Under the pieces are notes generated by a model. It searched no databases. It saw nothing but the letters and a program-made list of their open reading frames with translations, and was not told the origin of the DNA. Shown piece by piece: positions 48,435 to 56,671 of a DNA stretch of 64,000 nucleotides. This DNA is from Tricholoma matsutake (taxonomy: Eukaryota; Basidiomycota; Agaricomycetes; Agaricales; Tricholomataceae). The stretch spans positions 4,774,001-4,838,000 of the forward strand of contig AP026548.1 in NCBI GenBank assembly GCA_026075535.2, written 5' to 3'. Numbering within the stretch: the first letter of the stretch is position 1; each line of letters begins with the position of its first letter. The translations under genes and the position numbers were made by a program.

Positions 48435-49033
48435 ATTAACAATGAGTTCCAGTACCATTTACAATGATTAACAATGGGTGGCAGTACCATTTACAATGAT
48501 TAACAATGTATTACAATGGGTGGCAGTGCCATTTACAATGATTAACAATGGGCCCCAGTACCATTTACAATGATTAACAATGTATTACAATAGGTGGCAG
48601 TACCATTTACAATGATTAACAATGGGCCCCAGTACCATTTACAATGATTAACAATGTATTACAATGGGTGCCAGTACCATTTACAATGATTAACAATGGG
48701 CCCCAGTACCATTTACAATGATTAACAATGTATTACAATGGGTGCCAGTACCATTTACAATGATTAACAATGGGCCCCAGTACCATTTACAATGATTAAC
48801 AATGTATTACAATGGGTGCCAGTACCATTTACAATGATTAACAATGCCTGCCAGTATCATTAACAATGTATTACAATTGGTTGTGGTACCATCTACAATC
48901 ATCAACAATCATTAACAATAACATCTACTACATCTATCGGATATCTATTACAATGTCATTGTAATAAAACCATCAGTACTGTGCACAATGGCCTATCGAC
49001 TAGCACCAATAGATTGTTAACAATAATGCCAGC
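48435..49033. repeat. KDZ right terminal inverted repeat with subterminal array
   Basis: Mirror of 37920-38455: about a dozen units built from CAGTACCATTTACAATGATT + AACAATGGGCCC or AACAATGTATTACAATGGGTGC, then the unique TIR (CAGTACTGTGCACAATGGCC to GCCAGC at 49033). Confidence 0.88.
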
Positions 49034-49038
49034 CACAA

Positions 49039-52000
49039 CTCATATTCGAGCTCGTTGTCGATGGTGATCAGAGGAGGTGGAGGTTCTACTCAATTTGGAA
49101 TTGTGTTTGGGGAGTGTTTTTCTAGTTGAGAGACATGGAAAACAGGGTGGATGGCCCGCATGTGATCCAGGAGCCGCAGGGTGACTGAGTGAGTGCCCGG
49201 GCAGGCGATGATTTTGAAGGGGCCATGGTTCTTTTCGGAAAGTTTCTTGGAAGGATGAGTGGTGCAGATATTTTCTGCAGTGACGTAGGCAGAGTCACCA
49301 ATGTTGAAGTTGGGTGTGGGTGCCTGATGTTTGTCCGCAGGGCCTTGATAATGCTCTTGAGCGGCTGCAAGCTGTTTCCGAAGTTCCTGATGAAGGTCGT
49401 CTAAGTCAATGACGAACTTGCAGGTGCACTGTGAGGCTAAGTCGTGTTTGGGGAAGATGGAAATGTTTGGGTGATAGCCTTTGTTGGCAAAGAAAGGGGA
49501 TATGCCTGTAGAGGTGGAGGGAGCATTGTTGTAGGCAAATTCACCCAAGGGTAAGAGGTGAGACCAGTCATCCTGCTGATAATTGCAGAAGATCTGAAGG
49601 TACTGCTCCAAGGTCTGATTAAGTTGTTCTGTCTGACCATCACCTTGTGGGTGATAACCAGAAGTGAAGTGGATCTGCATGTCGAGCACTTTTCCAAGGG
49701 AGCAGAAGAAATGGGAGATGAACTCGGATCCCCGGTTGCAAGTGATGTGCGACAGGACGCCATGCTTGGAGAAGATGTGGAGGATGAACAGGTTGGCTAA
49801 TTCTTGGGCTGTGATTTCATTGACAGTTGGGATGAAGATGCCTTGTTTGCTCAGGCAGTCAACAATGACCAGGATAGCTGTGTGGCCATCGGAGTCGGGT
49901 AGTTGTTCGATGAAATCCATGGATATTGAGTTCCAAGGTCGTTCTGGGACTGGAAGTTGCTTTAGGAACCCATAGGGCTTGTGTCGAGGTGATTTGGATC
50001 ATTTGCAAGTGGTACAGAATTTGCAGAATTCCTGCACAAAGGTGCGGAGGTTTGGCCAGACATATTCCCGGCGGACAAGCTGCTGGGTTTTGTTTTGTCT
50101 GAAGTGGCCAGAGAGGATATGATCGTGTTTGTATTGAAGGACTTTGAGGTGGAGGTCCGCGATGTCCGGAACATCAATCCGGTCAAAGTGGCAGAGAAGA
50201 CCTGCCTCATCTATGGTCCAGTTGGGGTCTACAGGTGTTGGAAGATGTGCAGATGATAAGGGGTCAAGGGGTAGGGAGGTGTGGATGTCGTTATGGAGTT
50301 TCTCAACATCCATGATTATGGCTTGTTGAAGGATAGGTGTTGCAAGGTAGGAGGCACAAAGGGAAGAGATGAGTTGTTCCTGTGTGAATACAGGTCAGAA
50401 GTTGGTTGGGTTTATGGAGGCAAAGTCGCTATTTCCCCCTTTGTGGTAGATGTCCCAACATCTAGTGAGCGCATCTGGCTTGGCCCCTAATTTTCCGGGG
50501 CAGAAGCGGATGATGAGATTGAACTGGGAAAGGTACTCAGACCAACGGGCCTGGCAGCAGGTGAGCAACTTGGTAGTGCTGAAGTACTCAAGATTTTTGT
50601 GGTCGGTGACCACATCAACCGGGTTTGTGGAACCCTCAAAATACTGCTGCCAGTGTTTGAAGGCTTTGAAAATGGCCAAGAGTTCCTTATCATGGGTGTT
50701 GTAATTTAGTTCAGCGGGATTGAAGTTCAGCGGGATTGAAGGAGCGGGAATGAAAAGTGACCGGATGGATTTCTCCATCCACAGTGTAAACCGAAAGGAT
50801 AGCTGCTAAGGCATAGTCGGAAGCGTTGGTTTTGAGTACCATCTGTGAGTCAGGTACCCATTGCATTAAGATGGGGGCATGAGTGAATTCTTGTTTGAGC
50901 TTTTCAAAAGCATCGCAGCACTTCTTGTTGAAGTCCCAGGGTGCAGATTTCCGTGTCAAGCAGGTGAGTTGGATGACAATGTCTGAATAGCCATTAATGA
51001 AGTGGTGGTAAAAGTTGCAAAAGCCTAAGAAGGATTGTATATCCTTAACTTTCCTAGGCTCAGGCCAGTCAAGCATGGTTTTGACTTTATCCTCGGACAT
51101 CCACAGTCCATCCGGTGAAAGGATGAAACCTAAATATTCAATGGTGCCTTTGTGGAACTCACATTTCTGTGGAGAGGTGTAAAGTCCATTTTTCTGGAGA
51201 TGGTGGAGGACTTCTTTGATGTGAGCCCCGTGCTGGGACTTGTTGTCGGAATAGATTAGAATGTTGTCGAGGTACACGATGACACAAACATCCAGCATGT
51301 CGCTGAAGATGTCGTTCATAAACCGCTGGAAAGCTGCGGGTGCATTAGTGAGTCCAAAGGGAACCACCAACCACTCAAAGGATCCATAGCGGGTGCGGAA
51401 AGTAGTTTTCCACTCATCACCATCAGCGATGCAGACTAGGTGATAAGTGTGCCACAAGTCTATCTTGGTGAATAAGTGGGCTTTGCGGGGAGAGTCAAGG
51501 AGGTCGGAAATGAGAGGAAGTGGGTAGCGGTCTTTCTTCATAAGACGGTTGAGTCCTCGGTAGTCGACACAAAGTTGGAGACTACCATCCTTCTTCTTGA
51601 TGAAGAGAATCGGAGCGCCATGTGGAGACTTGGATGGGCGGATGAAACCTGAGCGTACATTTGGTCAATAAAGACTCATAAGGCTTCTAATTCAGAGGGG
51701 GAGAGAGAATACATGCGGCCCAGAGGCGGAGGAGTATTGTCTTCTGTCTCTATCTTGAGGTCATAAGACTGATGCGGAGGAAGGGTATCCACTTTAGTCT
51801 TATTAAAGACATCAGCAAATTTGTGATACTCAGGTGGAATATCGGAGAGGTCGGATGAGTTAGCGGATTGGGTGGAGCGGGCGGATAACCCTTCTGGAGT
51901 GAAGGTCATCTGAAAAGCTACTGCCCCAGGAAGTTTGCTAGCATGCACATAAGCGGCAGCATTGATGAAAGAGATGTCGGGAGGTGTAAACCTAGGAGGA

Positions 52001-52544
52001 ATGGGGGTTTCGGAAAGTGTGGAGGAGTCAAGGATTTCTACCAGAAGATTCGGGGACAAAGGTGACGTCAGGGGTGCTGGACCTCTATGATCTGCAGAGC
52101 GGAAAGCGAGTTGGCTTGAAGACCAGTCAATCAACGGATTGTATTGCTTCAGCCAGTTATGACCAAGTACGGTGGAACAGGAAGAGTTGAGCGAGGTTAC
52201 ATAAAATGACAAATTGAACACTTCACTGGCAGGGAAGGTGACCAGAAGTTTGACGATCTGAGTTATGGTGGAGTTGCAAGATCCATCAAAGAGTCGTAAA
52301 CTGATCGGATTAATGGATTCTGTGCTGAGTTGGTTATTCAACACAAAAGAGGAGTCAAGGAAGCAGTGGGAGGAGCCAGAGTCAATAAGGGTTCAGAAAG
52401 GGGCGGAAGAGTCAGGAAAGGTTAAAAGGATGGTTAGGGAGTCAGGGTCAGAAAGAGTGGACACATTGAGACGAACGTAGGCAGCCAAATGGGTAAGGTC
52501 AACGCAACCCCCAGCCCCAATGGCTGTATCCTGAGGGTTGCGGA
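49039..52544 (-). pseudogene. gypsy-2 pol: protease, RT, RNase H, integrase
   Basis: Protease LIDSGSSHCFLDS near 52370. RT 51.65-51.0 kb with [27 protein letters not shown]-type core replaced by [17 protein letters not shown] and active site [10 protein letters not shown] near 51260-51290 (YLDD changed to YLDN). RNase [19 protein letters not shown] near 50.7 kb. Integrase: zinc region near 50.0-50.1 kb, MDFIEQLPDSDGH, and YHPQGDGQTEQLNQTLEQYL near 49640. A -1 relation to gag is open from the gag stop. Stops near 52390, 51673, 50393, 49998 and 49088 are all TGA at Arg-compatible sites. A one-base deletion near 51650 and a 16 bp tandem duplication near 50709-50740 shift the frame. Confidence 0.9.
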
Positions 52545-53813
52545 CTATTTTTCCGAGTCCATAGTCGTGGGAACGACAGTGGATGCACCAGCTTTTGCGG
52601 CTTTGGATTTCAGGCAGTTTCCTGCTACATGCCCTTCCTCACCACAGTAGAGACAAAGTTGTTCTCTCATGCGACATTCTCGTTCCTCCCCAGTAAGCTT
52701 GCCGTTCTTCCCCAACTTATTGGAGATGGACGACTTGGGCTTGTCCTGGGAAGTGGTCACATTCACGGAAGACTGCTGGTTGGAGGTGTTACTGTGGGTG
52801 GAGTTTGAAGAGGCTTGGTTTGTCGATGGGGAAGGACTTTTGGAAGAGTCCTTCCGACTAGAGTTAGTGACGTTACTGGAATTCTTTGTTTCAAAATGGG
52901 ATTCATCTTCTTGCATCCAGTAGATGTCATCGCTGTCCTGCACTTTCAAGTGCAGTTCTGCAAGAGTATTGGGTTTACCACCCCAGAGAACTTCTATGCA
53001 AAGTCGGAGTGGAAGACCGCGGAAATAGTGGTCACGAAGGGCTGCTTCATTCCAGTTGACCCTAGAAGCTAATTCCTGGAAGTCAACATTATATTTCGTG
53101 ATACGACCACCTTTCTTCATTGCTAAGTCAGAGAGAGCTTTTTCCGCATCTCCGACTGGGTTGTGCGGACCAAAGTTGCTTTCCAGCTTGGCGAGGAAAG
53201 CTTCATAGTCCCACATCCAGTGTGCAGAATTGGTTGGGTCATTAAGACCAGGCTCAAACCAACTGAGAGCTGATCCTTTAAGATAAGAAAGGATGAATAT
53301 GATCTTTTTCTCATCAGAGGAAAATACGTGCGGACAGTCACAGAAATGAAGATTGCAGGAGACTAGGAAGTCTCTAAGTTTCTTTGGATTGGCACCATTG
53401 AAAGTGTCGGGGTCGCAAACTTTGATTTTCTTGGTCTTGTGTGCGTTATTCTGATGAAGGGTGCAGATACTCTCCGAGAGGTTGTAAAGGACATCTATGA
53501 ACCTATCCCCTGGGTCAGGGTTTTCCCCTGCAGGAGGTTGATCCTCAGGATCATTGGGATCGGGGTCACCCCCAGGGCCGTCAGGACTGCTAGGGTCATC
53601 AGGTCCACCAGGGGGTGCATCCTCTAGACCAGGATCTTCCAACCCAAAGGGTTCAGGCTGGTTGATGCCCCCTATGTACTTCCCTTGAGTTCTTGATCGA
53701 AAACCTTCTGGGTTGGCGGAAGGGTGCAGGGCACAGGTGGACATGAGATTGGCACTGATTGAGGGGGCTCCTGAGCCGATTTGTTGGAAGATGTTTGAGG
53801 GTCTGGAAGACAC
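52545..53813 (-). CDS. gypsy-2 Gag, open frame
   Basis: Retrotransposon capsid-nucleocapsid protein. The frame is open over 422 codons; the first in-frame ATG is at 53744 (MSTCALHPSAN), so the N terminus is uncertain. An acidic Pro/Gly/Asp-rich stretch comes first, then the capsid-like retrotrans_gag region (FLVSCNLHFCDCP, KKIIFILSYLKGSALSWFEP, ITKYNVDFQELASRVNW). A Ser/Asn/Thr-rich linker leads to a CCHC zinc knuckle (CLYCGEEGHVAGNC) near 52615-52660. It ends with TAG at 52545-52547. Pol is in a different (-1) frame, open from immediately before that stop. Confidence 0.88.
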   Translation of the reverse strand: MSSRPSNIFQQIGSGAPSISANLMSTCALHPSANPEGFRSRTQGKYIGGINQPEPFGLEDPGLEDAPPGGPDDPSSPDGPGGDPDPNDPEDQPPAGENPDPGDRFIDVLYNLSESICTLHQNNAHKTKKIKVCDPDTFNGANPKKLRDFLVSCNLHFCDCPHVFSSDEKKIIFILSYLKGSALSWFEPGLNDPTNSAHWMWDYEAFLAKLESNFGPHNPVGDAEKALSDLAMKKGGRITKYNVDFQELASRVNWNEAALRDHYFRGLPLRLCIEVLWGGKPNTLAELHLKVQDSDDIYWMQEDESHFETKNSSNVTNSSRKDSSKSPSPSTNQASSNSTHSNTSNQQSSVNVTTSQDKPKSSISNKLGKNGKLTGEERECRMREQLCLYCGEEGHVAGNCLKSKAAKAGASTVVPTTMDSEK

Positions 53814-54284
53814 TCCAAAAGTAGTGGTGGGTCAAGGGTCGGAAAGGGTGGATCGCTGGATTGCAGAGATCACTGGAATAGTACCGGCGCGTTGGGAATT
53901 TCTTGTTGTGCGCTGGCAGGTCTCGGTAGGGGTCATAGAGAGGAATTGGACAAGTGAAGTGTGAGTTCATATATACTGTTAAGAACTGATCCTGGAAGGT
54001 TTGTCAAAATCCGATCGGACATTGCGGGCATTGTTTATGGAAGGCAGTACTTTACAGTCCCCCACCTGTCCTAGTGGACTCCGGCTGGACTGACCAGAGT
54101 CCACTGAAGTCCGAGTGGAGTCCGAGTGGAGTCCAATTGAACTACACTAAGTCATGTAGAGTTCAATCCCCCATTGGAGTCCAACTGGAGTCTGAGTGCA
54201 ACCAAATGATAAGTCAATTAGATATGAGCTCAAAGGACTTTGGACTTGGTGAATTTCATAAAGTACCCACAAAATAAATTTGTG

Positions 54285-54375
54285 TACTGCAGGAATTGAA
54301 CTCAAGACCTCACCATAAGGAATCACATGACAAACCAAACAAGTGTGCTCAACCACTTGAGCCACAGGAGATTTA
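54285..54375 (-). other. tRNA-like Pol III promoter module (A and B boxes)
   Basis: Minus strand has a box-A-like TGGCTCAAGTGG followed after about 50 nt by a box-B-like AGTTCAATTCC. A complete tRNA cloverleaf does not fold convincingly. A tRNA-derived SINE head or decayed tRNA is the likely origin. Confidence 0.5.
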
Positions 54376-54469
54376 TTGGGGATCAATATAAGGTTTATTT
54401 ATGACTCAACTTTTCATATTCTTCGAGGAGGCATTTTTCAAACAATTAAGATCAAAAAATTTTAATTAA

Positions 54470-54671
54470 CCACATCCCTCATGTAGGACACGAGGGAGTG
54501 GGTATAATATAATAATAAACAAAAAAAAACCCCTCTCACATCTTGTGAGAGGGGGGGGATTATTACTATGTACATAAAAAACTAAACCCCTCGCATTCGG
54601 TGCGAGGGGGAGGGGCAGAGATAAATTAAAAATAATAAAGACCCCTCCCCATGCAAAATGCAGGGGAGGGG
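54470..54671. repeat. Four consecutive GC-rich hairpins
   Basis: Stems: CCCTC...GAGGG within 54470-54500; CCCCTCTCACA/TGTGAGAGGGG (54530-54554, loop TCT); CCCCTCGCA/TGCGAGGGG (54587-54609, loop TTCGG); CCCCTCCCC/GGGGAGGGG (54642-54671). The outer bases are the same, the inner bases differ yet stay paired, and spacers are A/T-rich with ATAATAAA-type sequence. Confidence 0.85.
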
Positions 54672-54760
54672 GGGTTGGGGGATGCAGTCTGGGGTGGGTG
54701 TCGTCGCCCACCCCTCCTCGCACGCATCTGTCGCCTTAGCAAGCTGCACCTGTCATCCAC

Positions 54761-54901
54761 CCTACGAGCAGTTGCTCGTAGGTGTGGGGATGGGTGCCAT
54801 GGTTGTCTTATCCCTGGTGTGCCTGCCATCCACCCGACAAGCAGCTGCTCGTTGGCATGGGCTCTCACCACCCATCCACCCTGCGAGCAGGGGCTCGCAG
54901 G
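54761..54901. repeat. Three dispersed-family palindromes
   Basis: CCTACGAGCA/TGCTCGTAGG (54761-54782), CGACAAGCA/TGCTCGTTG (near 54834-54854) and CCTGCGAGC/GCTCGCAGG (54880-54901), each preceded by CATCCACC. Related palindromes occur at 28.3 and 29.75-29.95 kb. Confidence 0.85.
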
Positions 54902-54916
54902 CGTGGGGTGGGTGTG

Positions 54917-55520
54917 TTGGCTCGTTTGCGGGTGGTGGTGTTGTTACTAGTAGATTATAACCTAGAAAACTAAAAAAACAAGTTAGTTAGTTCATAAAAA
55001 CAAAAAGCAAATGAAAAAAACTCATGTAGGGCCCAAACGACGCGATCTGCATCATTTGGGCCCGCATTGGCTCGTTTGCGGGTGGTGGTGTTGTTACTAG
55101 TAGATTATAACCTAGAAAACTAAAAAAACGAGTTAATTAGTTGATAAAAACAAAAACCAAGTGAAGAAAACTTACATAGGGCCCAAACTATGCGATCTGC
55201 ATCGTTTGGGCCCATGTTGGCTCGTTTGCGAGTGGTGGTGTCATTACTCGTAGATTATAACCTAGAAAACTAAAAAAACAAGTTAGTTAGTTTATAAAAA
55301 CAAAAACCAAGCAAAAAAAACTTACATAAGGCCCAAATGACACAGATCGCATTGTTTGGGCCCATGTTGGCTCCTTTGCAAGTGGTGGCATCATTGCCAG
55401 TAGATTATAACCTAGAAAGCTAAAAAAACAGGTTGGTTAGTTTATAAAAACAAAAAGCAAACGAAAAAAAAACTTATGTAGGGCCCATCCATTGGGCTCA
55501 TTTGCAGGTGGTGGTGATGG
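54917..55520. repeat. ~150 bp tandem repeat, about four copies
   Basis: Units start at TTGGCTCGTTTGCGGGTGG (54917), again near 55068, 55219 and 55368. Each has TAGATTATAACCTAGAAA and a long palindrome GGGCCCAAAC...GTTTGGGCCC (for example 55029-55063, 55178-55213). A diverged single copy sits at 34241-34360. Confidence 0.88.
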
Positions 55521-55719
55521 CAGATTGGGCATGGGAGTGGTGGCGGTGGGTGTCCATGCAGTGGTGGTGGTAGAGAGAGGAGGGAGGGAGGTGGCCATCG
55601 ATGGTGGTGGTGGTGGTGGTGAGTGATGAGCTGGCACATTTGATGACGTGGCTATATGCTTTGTCATACACAGCTGCACACAGTACCTAGCACAAGTAGA
55701 TGATACCTTAAACAAGGTA

Positions 55720-55795
55720 CTGTGGTGTAATGGTTATATTGTGTGTTATGATTACGTAAGCAACTGAAAGGGATCTGGGTTTGATTCCTTTTCTT
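55720..55795 (+). other. tRNA-like Pol III promoter module (A and B boxes)
   Basis: Box A TGGTGTAATGG at 55723-55733 and box B GGTTTGATTCC at 55778-55788, 55 nt apart, a functional spacing for tRNA genes. The acceptor stem is not recognisable. It faces away from the minus-strand module at 54285-54375. Confidence 0.55.
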
Positions 55796-56671
55796 ACACA
55801 CTTTTTGAGAGGAATCCAACTGGACTCCCAGTGGACTCCAACCGGACTCCAACTGGAATCCAACTGGGATCCAACTGGACTCCAACTGGAATTCAACTGG
55901 AGTCCAGTCGGACTGGACTGGGACTGGACTGGCAACTTTGCAGGCAGTTGGCTGGTGACCAGTCCCAGTGGACTCCAGTCAGAGTCCAACGGAAAAGGTG
56001 GGGGAGTGTAAAGACCTCATGGAAGGTTGTCGGATCATTGCGGATTCTGTGGGAGGGGAAACAGAAAGGACTTGGCTTCAGCTTGTAAGAAGCTGTGCCC
56101 TTCACCTCGTCTGGTGTCCTAATTTCAAGTTGAAGGTTTGGAGGTAGGAGCGGGAAAGTGCAGGTAAATGCGGGAAGGAGTACGGACTCGGGACTTAGGT
56201 TAAGTTCAGATGAGGTTAGAACTTCAGAGGGAGACTGGAGGTCAAGTCAAATGGAGTTCAGACTCTTAGAGAACTGAGGTTGGAGTAGAAGGAGGTTTGG
56301 ATTGGCAGATTAAGTCGAGTCTATGTCGATATATAAACTGAGGAATACAAGGCGAAACTAACTAAGCTTAAATACTGTAGTCTGGAATAATGCAGAACAG
56401 AAACGAAGACTGTGGCAGTGTCTCAACTGCGTAGATAAATTATCTAGCGGGAGCCACACAGGAATCCATAGTCGAATTTGCAATAGAGACAGCAGCCTTG
56501 GGAAGGCAGCCATGGATGCTGTACAAGGCAGCCTGGTGCATAGCAGTGTGGGCAGTGCAAGGCAGCCAGGAATGAAATCAGGAGGCATAGACAAAAGTCA
56601 GGTTCAACGTGCGGGAAAGGGTCGGATGGATGCGGGTTCCAATTGGGTGAGGAACGGTTCTTGACAGGTAC

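Larger units (their letters stand above)
37911..49038. mobile_element. 11.1 kb KDZ DNA transposon
   Basis: Long inverted termini begin GCTGGCATTATTGTTAACAA (37920) and, reverse-complemented, identically from 49033. They extend through GTGCACAGTACTG and into arrays of ~33-36 bp units, so each arm is ~0.5 kb. The 9 bp duplication CTCATATTC flanks it (37902-37910, 49039-49047), separated from the strict inverted repeat by 9 and 5 nt. It carries a KDZ transposase with CxC2-like N terminus (minus), a predicted TET/JBP-like dioxygenase gene (minus) and a third gene (plus). Confidence 0.92.
54045..56018. mobile_element. 1.97 kb non-autonomous hAT-like element
   Basis: 8 bp TSD ATGGAAGG at 54037-54044 and 56019-56026. 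Imperfect inverted ends: CTTTACAGTCCCCCACCT at 54050 and CTTTACACTCCCCCACCT on the reverse strand of the right end. Both subterminal regions consist of degenerate tandem copies of a ~12 bp unit (GGACTCCAACTG; 54075-54200 and 55805-55990). The interior holds two tRNA-like modules, four GC-rich hairpins, three palindromes and a ~150 bp tandem array. No ORF. Confidence 0.85.
35842..56666 (-). mobile_element. Ty3/gypsy retrotransposon 2, split by a KDZ transposon and a hAT-like element
   Basis: LTRs at 35842-36545 (704 bp) and 53977-56666 (about 708 bp after removing the insertion) begin TGTTAAGAACTGATCC and end GGAACGGTTCTTGACA. TSD GGTAC lies at 35837-35841 and 56667-56671. A polypurine tract (AAGGGGGAAA on the minus strand) abuts the 3' LTR. 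Minus-strand order: Gag 53.8-52.5 kb, protease, RT, RNase H, integrase to 49.05 kb, chromodomain resuming at 37.91 kb. Without its two insertions it is about 7.7 kb. Confidence 0.93.
53977..56666 (-). repeat. gypsy-2 5' LTR, split by a hAT-like element
   Basis: Pieces 53977-54044 and 56019-56666 together match the 3' LTR; they overlap by the duplicated octamer ATGGAAGG. Identity is high but clearly below that of the copia LTRs at 10.8/16.7 kb. Confidence 0.9.

Noticed and set aside
38040..48890. CRISPR-like arrays (regular ~35 bp units)
   Set aside because: The units are head-to-tail copies without unique spacers, are mirrored at the two ends of a eukaryotic transposon, and no cas genes are present.
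54285..55795. Functional tRNA genes
   Set aside because: A and B boxes are present, but the acceptor, anticodon and T stems do not fold into a normal cloverleaf in either module.
54045..56018. Helitron (terminal hairpins, no TIR)
   Set aside because: The hairpins are internal, there is an 8 bp TSD and inverted ends, and no Rep/helicase sequence or A^T insertion site.
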